64,000 nt of DNA from Marsupella aquatica (lineage: Eukaryota; Marchantiophyta): contig OZ316894.1 in NCBI GenBank assembly GCA_973895155.1, positions 9,238,001-9,302,000 of the forward strand, read 5' to 3'. The notes under the pieces were generated by a model that saw only the letters and a list, made by a program, of their open reading frames with translations, made no database searches and had not been told where the DNA came from. The position numbers and the translations under genes are program-made. Of this stretch, positions 46,295 through 57,605 are shown piece by piece. Position 1 is the stretch's first letter. Each line of letters starts with the position of its first letter.

Positions 46295-47113
46295 TTATAC
46301 CTGGGCGTCAGCTGCATCTGCCACTATGGGAAGCCTGGGAGTCTTCCCTAGGATGCATGAGATGACTCCGAACAAAAAGCAAGATACCAGGAACAGGAAC
46401 ACCGTGTTGTAAAAGATGATGAGAAGCTCAAACCCTATGCCCCCTCGAGGCGCAAAAGTTCTCTCCACCAGGTTCGGTACTATCAAAAGAACATCCAAGA
46501 CCACCGCCTGCATGGCATTGAACCTCACGTACCGGTTTATGCTAGGGTTCCGAACAACCAGCAGATAGAGCGAGAAGAAGGCAATTAGGTTGGAGTAAGG
46601 GAAGCCCTTGTACGCGGCCAGAATAGGATACAGAGGTCGCACCAACCCCTCTGCTACGGGAAACTGCAAGAAGAAAAAGCGCCCGTACTGAATCCCATCG
46701 AAAAACGGGAGCACATATCCCAACGCGGCAAGAACCCTCTCCGGCGCCCCGACTCCGTTCCTCCCCGCTTGCGCAACAATTTCCTTCAAGCTCGGTCTAC
46801 TCCGACTTGTCGGTGCGAACCCTGACCCCTCTAATCCCTGTCTCCCGTAAAATCGAGTTCTTCCAATGCCAAAGAATACCGAAGGCACTGACGACCCCAA
46901 TCCCAAAACCCCTCGCCCGTCTGGCCCTGATCGAATTGCCCTAACCACTCCGACTTGATCTCTCGTTTCACCTCGACCATGAGCCAACACAATTGGCTTC
47001 AGAGGAATTCGCTGCTGAGATGTGGAAACGGAGAACTGCGTCCTATTTTGGACACACATATCTGCACGACATCCGGAGAACACCGCCATCGCCGAGCCGC
47101 TCATCGTGGCCAT
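46295..47113 (-). CDS. TIC20: TIC20-like protein-import translocon subunit, 272 aa, single exon
   Basis: The protein is a chloroplast inner-envelope channel-forming subunit candidate of the TIC20 (Ycf60) family. The first 110 residues are rich in S, T, R and G with few acidic residues and look like a plastid transit peptide. The conserved domain follows: PERVLAALGYVLPFFDG (124-140), a segment at 172-188, the signature RYVRFNAMQAVVLDVLLI (194-211) and a final hydrophobic segment at 232-256, ending TPRLPIVADAADAQV. This pattern, with four likely membrane helices, is closest to the plant TIC20-II/V branch rather than TIC20-I, by recollection of family motifs. The start is the first ATG; a second lies three codons on. 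No intron interrupts the frame, although retroposition is not needed to explain this. The stop is TAA at 46295. Confidence 0.93.
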   Translation of the reverse strand: MATMSGSAMAVFSGCRADMCVQNRTQFSVSTSQQRIPLKPIVLAHGRGETRDQVGVVRAIRSGPDGRGVLGLGSSVPSVFFGIGRTRFYGRQGLEGSGFAPTSRSRPSLKEIVAQAGRNGVGAPERVLAALGYVLPFFDGIQYGRFFFLQFPVAEGLVRPLYPILAAYKGFPYSNLIAFFSLYLLVVRNPSINRYVRFNAMQAVVLDVLLIVPNLVERTFAPRGGIGFELLIIFYNTVFLFLVSCFLFGVISCILGKTPRLPIVADAADAQV

Positions 47114-47329
47114 GCCTCCTGCTTGCTGCCCTCAGGCGACGCAGATTCGCTGACGGACTTCTTCAGATTGTGCAGCACCAATCGAGTCCGAAATGCGATG
47201 GCCAAGAGTGGCAGTCGAGGGGCTTGCAATTTGTGTCAACCACAAGCCAGTTTCAAATCCACCAGTGACAGTTGGCGCCCCGGTAATTGCACATCCAAAA
47301 ACCTACAGTCAATTGCGCATTTAGGATAA

Positions 47330-47945
47330 CACTTAGTGATTTAAAGAGATTACTGGAGTTTATGGAGTTTATGGAGTTTAGTGATTTAAAGTGATTACTG
47401 GAGTTTGTGGAGTTTAGGGCCACTTTACAAGACTGGAGTTTAGTGATTTAAAGTGATTACTGGAGTTCAGGGCCACTTTACAAGACGGGCGCAAAATTTA
47501 GTCCCTCTTTTTTCAGGATCGAATCAATCACGACCATTGTTTTAGCCTGCCAGGGCACTCCTTGCTTTAGAAGACTGGCACGGCAAGTTGAGCTGCGGGA
47601 TTGACCGAACATGCATTCTGGTGGGATCAGGTTGGCTCCGGACTCTCATCCGGACGCTAGACTATCGGACCTCCAGAGGTGCAAAAATGGGCAGGCCTTT
47701 TCTCCTATGATTCCTGCCTTGGATTGGTCTAGAGTCCTACCTTACACAAAAAGTCGGGCTCTGTTACAGCCTTGGTAGAAAGCACTCAAATTGTCATGCC
47801 GGTCTTGTAAAGTGGCCCTTAGTGATTTGAAGAGATTACTGGAGTTTATTTACAGATAACACTTAGTGATTTAAAGAGATTAATGGAGTTTTTGTATGGA
47901 TAACACTTAGTGATTTAAAGAGATTAATAGAGTTTATGTATGTAG
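47330..47945. repeat. Minisatellite of AGTGATTTAAAG-type units, 6 copies, split by an insertion
   Basis: The core AGTGATTTAAAGWGATTAMT followed by GGAGTTT recurs six times, near 47336, 47379, 47432, 47820, 47862 and 47908. Two right-hand units and the left boundary also share GGATAACACTT. The TIR element at 47417-47818 separates the left and right units. Confidence 0.9.
47417..47818. mobile_element. TIR element (PIF/Harbinger-like MITE), 402 bp, TTA target duplicate
   Basis: The left end GGGCCACTTTACAAGAC (47417-47433) is the exact reverse complement of the right end (47802-47818). TTA flanks both sides (47414-47416 and 47819-47821). Removing the element and one TTA restores a normal minisatellite unit, which confirms the borders. 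A second copy of the left end at 47470-47486 comes from a 53-bp tandem duplication (47417-47469) that also captured host repeat. No transposase is encoded. A 3-bp TWA target is typical of PIF/Harbinger elements; the assignment is inferred from that alone. Confidence 0.85.
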
Positions 47946-48654
47946 TGACCACAGTACACCTTATATTGTCACATTTTGATGTGCAGTTATTAGGAGGGTA
48001 GTTGTTGATGTGGGTTCACTTGTTGGCTTCTGTACAATCCGAGTCCCACTAACTGAAGCTAGGATGGACCCCCACATTGGAAACAATGCTCCATTGGAGC
48101 ACATTTTGGTGATCCATGGGAGTTTGCGGCCCATAACTTGATGATTATGAGTTCTATAAAAATATAAAAGGAAAAGGCCCCAAAAGACCCAGGAGATCAA
48201 ACACGCTGAGGGGTCCCAAGTAACTTTAAATTTTGCACCTGCAAGGGCAAGTAGAGAGGGAGGAAACATGAATGAACACAAGCCCAAAAATTTCATATCA
48301 ACACATGAAAATTAACCTAACCCAATTTACCCCAAGCATCTTGTGATTTAGAAAATCAAAATAATATTCACTGGCACTGTGATGGAAGCATAGCTTACCT
48401 ACTCTAATATATCCCCAAAACTAATACAGATTTGAATTTATGAATATTAAATTATTGCACTTAAACTCAAATTTTAGGAAACCTTGTGGAGGGAATTTGA
48501 AGCCCCCATGGACCACAAGGTTGGTCTTTGAAACCCCCATGGACCATATTTTCTAAGTTTGCTCCATTCTTCAATGAAGACTTATTTCTTGGTACACACA
48601 AGGGTGCCTAACAGTTTCTAGAATCCTTGAAATGATCATGACCTTACTTATGGC

Positions 48655-48845
48655 TAGCCATTTGGGAGTAATTTCACAACTGCCCCTATAAAGAGCTACA
48701 GGTTACCAGTAACTGTCATTGTAAAGTGCACATGTTCAGGAATGGGCTTTGAGCTCCACAAAAGGTGGTGAGTGCAGAAACGTTTATTGGTAAGTAGTGA
48801 GACATGGAATGGGACTTTTATAGTGGCAGGTGTAGTTTAATGTCA
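48655..48845. repeat. Dispersed repeat, inverted partner of 33189-33420
   Basis: On the minus strand it reads CCACTATAAAAG, then CATTCCATGTCTCACTACT, then CACCTTTTGTGGAGCTCAAAG, matching the partner. It lacks one internal CACCTTTTGTGG duplicate that the partner has. Confidence 0.7.
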
Positions 48846-49199
48846 CATTTTGAGCTTCTTCTTGGAGTACAGGGAAGAGAGGTGGGATGATCATGGTGAT
48901 CTGATACACCAATCTTTGTGGCAAAATCTTGAAGCATTCCCATAGCGCAACCCAGTATGAGGGTCAACAGTGAGGCCACTGGTGTTTTGGGTTGTTGTTG
49001 GCAGATTGCATCCAGACCTGATCCCCAACAGTCTCAATGAGTGAAGTGACAAGGTCCCTGTGAGAGATGCAGCAATGAGGGAACTTTCGGCAGAGATTGG
49101 GCAACCTGTGCCATCCACACACCTTTGCCCGGTTTGAACTGACACCAGTTGTTGACAACACAACAACTTGTCATTTGTCAACTATTTGCTTATATTCCC

Positions 49200-49498
49200 C
49201 GGCCGGCCGGGATAGGCCCAGGACTGGCCGGGGTCGAGGCCGGGACAGGCTGGGATAGGCCCTGGTCGGGGGCCGGTACAGGGTCAGGCCGGGTCAGGGC
49301 GGGGTGTGAGCCAGGACGACCAGGTGTGACACATGTTGGATGTCGGGGTCCAGACCCCTCATTTGTTGGACAAGTCCAAACCTGGCACCTTTGGCAAGAC
49401 TGGTGGGGACAGCTAAGTCCATATTTCAACTCACCAGTTCTGGCTGGCAAGACTGGTTGCGGACAGCTAACTCCACATCCCAACTCACCAGTTCTGGC
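49200..49498. repeat. GC-rich GGCCGGG-type simple repeat and a 53-bp tandem duplicate
   Basis: 49200-49310 is built of GGCCGGG, GGGATAGGCC and CAGG variants, much more GC-rich than its surroundings. Next to it, GGCAAGACTGGT begins units at 49393 and 49446, each ending CAACTCACCAGTTCTGGCT. Confidence 0.85.
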
Positions 49499-50250
49499 TT
49501 ACGGGAGGCGCTGCCTGACTGGCCTGGAGTCCTTGTTTAAACTTTCCAGGGCCCTGTAGGATTAGAAAAGGGCTTTTGCGAGCAACTCTCCCTAAATTGA
49601 GGCTGGCTGGGCATTTCTTACAACGCATGGGGATGCTCTTCAGTCAGTAACTCCATGCTTAAACCATTGCAAAGTTTTTGTTTCTATTTTGGGTTTCCAT
49701 GCCATCAACCTAAGTGGAGTGAAGCTCCTTTCTCACAATCACTTTCCGCCTGTCTCTAGAAAGTTTTTCCGTGATCGTTCGTAATGTCTGTCCAGTGGAA
49801 AAGGCCCCGACTTGAAAGTGGAATTCCATACAGATCAGGCAGAAGAAGTAGTTTCACTGCAGATCATGCCATTAGGAGTTAGTAAGCCAAGATAATTGAG
49901 GCAAAGTGCTACAGGATCTCTACTCCCATGTTTGCCAACGTAGGCTTGAAGCCAAAAACCAATACAACAATAGCAAACAACCAGAGCACCGTAACAAGTG
50001 GCCACGTGCTAGTTTGCAGTGACAATGGGTTACACCCTGAAGTGGGTGAGGAAAGACTGGCTGACTATCCAGTTAACAAATTGCTCCATCCAAACACGAA
50101 GCATTTCTATTAGAATAATACAATTATCGATCAACTTGGAATCAGTGTGGGATCCCAAATCCAGTCTATCCCGGCCGATTATATGCCCCTGAGTGTTTGG
50201 CCTTGATCTAACGTTCTTCAAGTAAATCTCTGCACCCTCCTGCACGCCAC

Positions 50251-50427
50251 CGAAGCTTTGAGTGAGCAAGACTCCTCTGGCTTTCTGCATTTTAGCACGG
50301 GTTCAAGTCAAGGCCGTTTCTCTGGACGCTCCCGTACGCCGAAGCTTGGAGTGAGAAAGATTCCCCTGGCTTTCAGCATTTTATCACAGCTTCTAGTCGA
50401 GGCCTTTTCACTGGGCTATGGAATCAT
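50251..50427. repeat. Tandem duplication, 89-bp unit
   Basis: CGAAGCTT begins units at 50251 and 50340. Both contain GGAGTGAG or TGAGTGAG, CTGGCTTTC, GCATTTTA and GAGGCC or AAGGCC. It lies downstream of SNX2. Confidence 0.88.
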
Positions 50428-51134
50428 TAATCACCCACGGTCTACGTCTTTCTATGGTCTTTCGCTTATACACCAGAGAATTTTGGGCCGTAGAGGTTTT
50501 CTGAATCCCATGTTCGCAAGTCCCAGACAAAAGATCGTCACTCTCATTGGCCTTCTTTAAGAAATATATTCCAGAATTCTTCACCGCATTAAAACGACAA
50601 AATACCTGATGAACCGTTCCAGACTTCCAGATATGAAACTCGAGCCTCGCATACGAATTGTCCATCAAAAGACAATCACTCCGGAGATACAAATCATTTC
50701 TTTTAGAGGTGAAATCATTAAGCCCGTAAAACCTTGTGCCCTCAAGTTCTTTTAAATTGATTGGGCCAGTCCATTTTTGTTTGTAGCATTGATTACACAC
50801 GGAATTAATCTTTCAAGTTCGTAGATTGAGTCATCTAAGAAACTCAATTCCCTGCACGCAACACGACTCAGGTCTAAGGAAAGACAAATGAAGACCTCTG
50901 TGCAGCTTCTGTTAGCCTGCAAAGCAAGTGACTATCACAATCTCATATCTGTACAGTATCCTGCCCATTTAGATCATTCCAACTCATCCAATACAAGAGT
51001 TGCAATTCTCGTCCCTTTCTTCCATTGAATCTGTTCTAAAAAATAGTGCTGTCAAATTAAGAAGCTCAAAGGTAGATTGGCTAACAGTCATCAACTGTAA
51101 AAGTGGAGTACACTCCATTGAATCTGTCAAGCAG

Positions 51135-54100
51135 TCAAGAAGATTCTTCATACAAGCCTCGTGAACTTGGCTCACTTGGGCCCTTTTTGGCTGCAGACAT
51201 CTGCCTAATGGTCGACTCATCCACAACTTTGCTCCAAGTATTTGATATCTTTTCTGAATAACCAATCTGAAACAGTCAACAAAACAATCACCATAAGATT
51301 CCGTTCCCAGCATCAGTATTTACCATGAGCTTCATCTAAGCTACAGCACCTCACTACATCAATTCTTACGTTACACGCCTGCAAGGCATTATTCCACAGG
51401 CTACCTTACTCTTACAATATTCTACAGTAGAAGAGAGTAAATGCCGCAGATCAGTGTCCCGAATAAGCTAGTGAGAGTGGGTTTACCTGAGTGATCACAA
51501 CCCCCTTTACCATGTTGATGAAGTCCCTTCGCCTTTCTTTGTCAAACCGTTCAAGTTCTGATCGATTTCGCTCCTAAATGACAAATTTGAGTTTGGTTGT
51601 ACACCCTTGAATATGTCAATATCTTCCCAGATCAAGCTCAAAGCTCGCTTTACATTGGCATAATCAAGACTTGACACACGGTCGAATGCACAAGATTGGT
51701 GTTCGAACTTATAATAACAAGCATCACCCATAAATGGAAGAGCAGGTGGTTTACCTTGATATTTTCATACTCTTGTTGGGCACAATCGCGAGCTTCTTCA
51801 TCGAGTTTTGCCAGCTCTTTCAGCTCATCTATTTTCCGATTCCTACTTTTGTCAACACCAAAAAATTTACTAGCGGCCACATTGAGTTTTTCAATACGAG
51901 TATTGGTAGCTTGCAGATCCGTCATCAATGTCTGCACGGTTAGCAAGGCGTTGGCGCGATCGGTGTGTGCAGCATGAATAGCCTGCATGAGCCCAAGATA
52001 TTCATGCAATTGATCCTGACCAGGAAAGGGAAACGCTCCAGTTAGCCACCGGATATTGAATATACAATTGAGTACGATCGACCTTAAGGTCTGTCCATAG
52101 CTTCATTCCAGCTGAAAGCCATGGTTGTTGGCTTTCTAAAAATTAAACCATGCCCAAGGAAAACAGTCCTGACCAACATCGACTTTCTTCTGGTCTGCCA
52201 GGTCCTAATAGAAGGGTTCTTGTTGATACACCATTGCAATTCTTCTAAATCAACCGTGTCTCGAGAAAACAATTCTGAACAATATCATCCTTGACATTAG
52301 AACCATGTACTCATAACTCCTGAACATAGCAAAGAAGTAACTCCTATAAACTTTTACACGGTCAGTTTCACTTGTACACATATCAGGTGAAGAGGCAAAA
52401 ATAGTGCTGCCGGCATTCCACAAGCCCAGAATTGGAATGCAACTATTAAAGCACTAAGGCCAGATCAGATACGCTGTAGAGCCTGTCCTAAGAAGATTGG
52501 ACTCATTTCGCAAAGCATCGAAGTTAAGGGAACATACCAGATGCTTCATAGATTGTGCATTGGCTTCCCGATAGCAGCGGCTAGCTTTGACAGCTGCTGT
52601 CCCAATACGCTTGGCATCGTTACTATGCACTCTTTGGGCATTGGTAACAGCCTCTTCCGTCTCAAACTTCGCAATTTTTATAAAAGCGAGACCAAGCTCC
52701 CCCATAACCTCGCCTGCTTCTTGTTGAGCCTTGACCAGAACCTCAGCCTACAGAACAACATTACCACATAAGACAAGAGAGCCAGGCTTGGTGTTTGACA
52801 ATATACAGTCTATCTCCTCAGATAATCAGTTTTGCAAAGCGACATTTGACACAGCCAACTCTGAATGGAGAAGTAAAGCAGTAGTTTTCGGTGATAACCT
52901 ATTTGTTAACAAAAGATTCGTTAACCAAAAAGGTCTTTCGACAGTTCGCGCATAACGGATCTGCATGAAGCCAATCTCTAGTCTTGTTTGCTTGAACACT
53001 ACAGGACCTGCTTTTGACATTGTAGAAACCACCATGACAATTGTCTCATAGTTTTCAGTGAACCTAGCTTCAGAGTTTTGTTTTGAGAATTTCCGAGGCC
53101 TCTATGTCATGTGCATCTCGTGGAAACTTCCGTCGGGAATAGGCCATGGCATCTTGTCGTATACTCTTCCCAGGAATTTTTGACGTTTATCAACGCGGAA
53201 ACTACAGTAGCTTTGTTGAGCAATAGTGGGCTTCAGTCAGAGCATCACCAGAAGCTGAGATTTTGAGGTATGCTTTTCAGTCCTAGCCAAGTATCAGAAT
53301 GGAAGCTGTCCAGATTAGAAGAATACGGTACTCTAAGATCCTCGTGCCGTTAGGCACTATGAGAATGGGACCAAAGCCTAGACGCTACAAGTTTGGCCAG
53401 ACAGCCCATCTAAAAAGGGGACCCAAGGGGTTTGGAGATTAAGGTGATCACTTGGAACGGCGGGGTCCTTCATTAGCTCGAGTTCAAAGACTACATCTAT
53501 AGCACGACAACTATTGACACTCACCTAACTCACTGAATGCAGTTCTGGTTCATCACCACAAAAGCTTTGGCAAAAGCAAGCTAAGGGAAAAAGGTCCCCG
53601 AGTGAGATCGTGACGCATTGATTGGTCAATTGTTTGTCAGCTTTCTTCATTCGAAATGATCGCTGGATTTAGAGTTTTAGGGTTCACGCTTGGAAACTCA
53701 GTCCTAGCACTATCTACAATTCATCTCCCAACTGCATGCACGCTTAAAATCTTACCCTTGTGTCACTACGGTACTAGTCTGCTGGATAGTAGCTTCGGTA
53801 CAAGAATAGTCCTAGAACAGAGCTAGAGGAAAACCTTGAATATGCGACACAGGTGTCCAGTAGATTGCGTAGAAACGAATTGCATGACGAATTTAAGCGA
53901 AGGTTGCACAGTGAAAGAAAAGGGGAAGGATAGGGCTGGGAAAATAACCTGCTGAGACGCATCACTGAGCTGCTTCTCAAGCTCCTGAAGTTTCTCCTTT
54001 TTCTCTAGAAATTCCTTATCTTCTTCAACAACGGCTGGCTTGGTTCCTCCCCAATCATTTGTCACAGACTGCTTCAGCTCTTTAAATAGACGTACGAGGT

Positions 54101-55037
54101 CACGGCCCCCCTTCGCTGGCTGGGCAGCTTCTTGCGGCAGGACAGTGCTGGTCTCGCCGAAAAGCTGGCGAGGCAGATTCACTGCCCCATCCAACATCCG
54201 GGACGCAATATCCGTCGTGGGCATTAGCGGCAACTTACCTTGGAACTGAAGGAAAAGCCGCAATTCGTTACTCCTCCTCAACACCGGGTGGGCAGCTAAT
54301 CTGAACAAATACTTCTCAAGCGCTACCCTCCGTTGCTCGATGAACTCCGCCTTTTGCATGACCTGGCTCTCCACAATACTCTTATCAGGCCGCGGAGGAA
54401 TGAAGAATCCCCGGTAGGCCTCGGCTAGCCTATCGGCGAGGGTGACCACATCACGGAAGCGCCTCCGAACAGTGAAGTCAGTTCCTCTATACTCAGGAAT
54501 ATTTGTTTTGGTGGTGATCAAGTAGGTCACATAATTGCTTCCACCTGGCACGATCGAGCTTCCCGCATCCAATGTTTTTTGTGGCTGCGTAACAGTAATG
54601 ACCAGAGTGTCTGTGTAGACAGGGAACGAGTGAAGAAGCGAGGAGGACGAATCACCAACTTCTCTACTGTTACCGTTGCCGGATGATCCTTCTCCCATAT
54701 AGGGAGTGAAGATTGCATCTGCGTAGGACGGAGGCTCGACCAGATCTGCCTCTCGGAAACTGCTACCTTTCCTAGACGAGGAGGTGGTGTCTTCAAAACC
54801 TTTCCTATACGAATCCTTGAAGCCGCTCTTCTGAGACAAGCCGTCGTGCTTGTTGTTGGAGGAGGCGGCCAGCGGATGGGACTCCTCCAGACCAGCACCA
54901 CTTCCGGACATGGCACTACGGTAGTCACTGTTGGACAAAAACGGATGTGGAGAGTGGTCAAGAACGAGGCTCTCCATGGCGTCTGTCGACGTGAACAAGC
55001 GCGCCTGCTGCGCCTCGTCGTCCTCAGAGCCCATCAT
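51135..55037 (-). CDS. SNX2: SNX2-type sorting nexin (PX-BAR), retromer-associated, 592 aa, 5 coding exons
   Basis: Exons: 53949-55037, 52538-52747, 51755-52015, 51487-51573, 51135-51266. All four introns are GT-AG, and the 1779 bp are in phase. The start is the first of two consecutive ATGs. An acidic, Ser-rich N-terminus contains the EPPSYADAIF motif. The PX domain covers about 145-266, with RRRF at 191-194 and IPPRPDK at 213-219 for phosphoinositide binding. A linker (MLDGAVNLPRQLFGE, then NDWGG) leads to a BAR domain from about 310 to 585 that is mostly coiled coil (EEDKEFLEKKEKLQELEKQL; KSRNRKIDELKELAK). In plants SNX2 works with SNX1 and the VPS35-29-26 trimer in membrane tubulation and retrieval of vacuolar sorting receptors at endosomes. 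The length is close to that of Arabidopsis SNX2a/b, and nothing catalytic or structural looks missing. Confidence 0.95.
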
Positions 55038-56600
55038 TGCCTCGATTGCTCTAAGATCCTAAATGCCTCAGCCTCCTCCCCGTCCCTTCCTCTTCGTCAG
55101 CACACCAGACCAAGCTCTTCCTCACGTCTTGTTCGTTGCTCGCTAGGCTCATCCAATCCTTCACTCTACTTTACCCCGTCTGTCCTCATCCAGATTCATC
55201 GTCTGGACATTATCATTCCTCCTCGATCAAACCTGTCTCTGCAAGTCCGTCATTCATGCATTCTCCCGATCCTGCCTTGCCCCGCCCTGCCCTGCCTGGT
55301 ATCCATCCCCTACTCCATGGTGCCATCCATCCCGCCCTGCCTCTCATCATCGAGTCGACTACCAACTCATGCAAGCCGCCAGCCCGCCTGTCAACGAATC
55401 TGATTCTTTCCACCACCACTACGGCAGATGCAGGGATCTATCCTGCAAGCACAAAGCACAAAATCCTCAACGTGTGCACGTTCGTCACTGTCAGCTAAGT
55501 TTCAGAGTATACATTTTTACGGACGACAATTCTGCGCCTTAACAAAGAAGCGATGATCACAGAAGCCTCTTATTATGCGACGAACGTCTCTCACTTTCAG
55601 CTACGATGTCAGAGCAAGGTCGCAACAACGATATCGACGACAATTCTGCGCCCTAACAAAGAGGCGATTCATGATCAGAGGATGAGCACACAACCAAAAT
55701 GACTGATGTCAATCACGGTCGATAGTCGATACGGTACCTTGCCTGCCTCCGTGCTGCGCGTCGATCGCGTTTCATGTTTGCATCATACCAACGATCTCTT
55801 TCGGGAGTCCTAAATCTCGAAGAGCTGTCTGAATGTCGAAGAAACGTAGGAGTCACAATTTTCTGTACAGTAGTTTGATTGCGAAGGCACACGAAGTTTG
55901 TGGCAACGAAACTAAGGTACTTTACTGTACTGTACTGTGCTGTACTGTACTGCAGTGGTGACTGTGGTCAGGCACCGACTGTGGTGGGGTTAGTCAACTC
56001 TGTCTGTTCTAGGGAAGGGGTCTTCTATGGAGCAAAGGATGGGGTTTCATGAGTCCTTAGAACCAACTCGCATGTGATCGGCCCTCAGTTTTCTGGCGTA
56101 AAGGGTGTTGGTTTCATGAGTCCTTGTCTAGCCAACTTGCGTGTGAGCACCCCAATAGTTTTAGGCCCTCTAGCTGACTTGTGGGAGCATATAAGTGAGT
56201 GAGGGAAGGATCCCTGAACAGTATCCAGTGCCAGGCCTGACGGCAAAAAATTAGGACGGCAAAAAATTAGGAGTTCGAAGAGCAAGTTAGGGCCTGGATG
56301 TTTCCAGCCCTTGAGGTTACAGCCTCAAAATTCATAATAAAACAAAAGCCCAAACATTGCAGGGGAGCTGTCAAACATGATCTGCATTAGTTTTGTGACT
56401 ACTGCGCATGAGCTGGTAAACTAAGGACTGCTACATCTGAGTTGGCTCTTAGGATTGAAGCCATCCCCTCCCTTGCCTGGGTGGAAACTAACCAGGTGGT
56501 AACTAAAGTGCTTTGGTCACAAGAATAGTGAACAAATTAGTATCTATGTATTTTTTATTGAGTACCACCCAAAAGACCAACCACACTTGCCCTACCCTTA
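55038..56600. other. Upstream region of SNX2, then repeats
   Basis: From 55038 to about 55450 the sequence is pyrimidine-rich with CCTGCCCTGCC runs and probably includes the SNX2 leader and promoter on the minus strand. A diverged duplicate follows at about 55515-55690 (GACGACAATTCTGCGCC twice). Further on are a TACTG microsatellite at 55914-55952 and a duplicate of GGTTTCATGAGTCCTT near 56045 and 56111. Confidence 0.5.
55914..55952. repeat. Microsatellite (TACTG)n
   Basis: About seven TACTG or TGCTG units in a row, slightly imperfect. Confidence 0.85.
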
Positions 56601-57595
56601 GGGCTGTCTTGCATGTGAGGGTCTTCAAATTATATACTCTTTTAAGTGATCAGGTGGCACTTTGTACTCATTGAGCCTTTCCTGCCTCACCCCCCTCACA
56701 AGCCAGTCCTCACCGCAGTACAAGTTTTTTTCCCTGACTTGTGTTCAGTAAAATTGTGTGAGAGTGGCTTTTCGGTAGTCCCATGTTGGGGGATTGTAAA
56801 CTACACTTGCTTATGTTAGTTGGCTCTCATGAATGCTTATGGCGATGTTATGTATATTCCTTCCCAGTTTTCCAACTACAACAAAACCACAACCAAACCA
56901 TAACATTGTGTCAAAAGGACAACAACAAAAGCATTTGCCCATTCATACATACCCTGTGTAATGAATAGATGACAGAATTAGATGTGATTGAGCGAGGCTG
57001 CAGTGTTTTATGACAAAATGACAATTTGATACAATCAGCAAGGACTCATTCAGGCCCGATCAGTTGATGCATAGCAGCAGCTTGGTGGCAATGTGCGAGC
57101 AAAACTAGGAATTCTCAATCTGCTGGAGGATCAATCCCAACAAAAAATGGCATCGTAAGGGTGCAGCGGCAGTGAGCAACCAAAAAGACGTTTGAGCAGA
57201 CTTCTCTCATCTGTTCAACTTAACTGATGACCTGGCTCTCACAAATTCCAGCACAATCGGGACATGGGCTGTAGATCATGCATGTGAACGCACAAGAGCA
57301 ACCACATTACCCTTCATTACAGTTTGTTCAAAGGAGCAAGTGAAAAGTGCACATCTCATCCGGGATTTTGGAGGGCAACATTTTGCACAGATCTACACAT
57401 ATGGAGAGACAATACTCTGTTGTGCCCTTGTATAATCGTTAACCGTTAATGACAAGCGGTGACACGGAAGGCCATGTAAATTTCACACATACCATTCATA
57501 GAGATCCTCTGGACAAGCAGAGATCTTCTTTTTCCCAGCATGTTTGGGAATGATGAGGGCCGGTTTTTTTGAGACCACCACATGCAAGACAGCCC
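56601..57595. mobile_element. TIR element A, 995 bp, TTA target duplicate
   Basis: The left end GGGCTGTCTTGCATGTG (56601-56617) is the exact reverse complement of the right end (57579-57595). TTA lies immediately outside both ends (56598-56600 and 57596-57598). The interior shows no transposase-like ORF. The structure fits a non-autonomous PIF/Harbinger-type element, inferred from the TTA target alone. Confidence 0.85.
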
Positions 57596-57605
57596 TTAAC
57601 TCTTA

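Larger units (their letters stand above)
47114..51134. other. Non-coding stretch between TIC20 and SNX2
   Basis: The first part is the upstream region of TIC20. It is followed by a minisatellite with an inserted element (47330-47945), a dispersed repeat (48655-48845), a GC-rich GGCCGGG-repetitive patch (49200-49310) and two tandem duplicates. A 130-codon open frame on the minus strand (50408-50800) has no recognised domain. The final stretch is probably the 3' flank of SNX2. Confidence 0.5.

Noticed and set aside
46017-46412. 131-codon plus-strand ORF overlapping the TIC20 3' end
   Set aside because: Antisense to a real gene end with no homology of its own.
49149-49559. 136-codon ORF and opposite 97-codon ORF
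   Set aside because: Built from the GC-rich GGCCGGG simple repeat; both strands are open because stops are rare in such sequence.
50408-50800. 130-codon minus-strand ORF downstream of SNX2
   Set aside because: It begins at a non-ATG codon, overlaps an 89-bp tandem duplicate and shows no recognisable domain.
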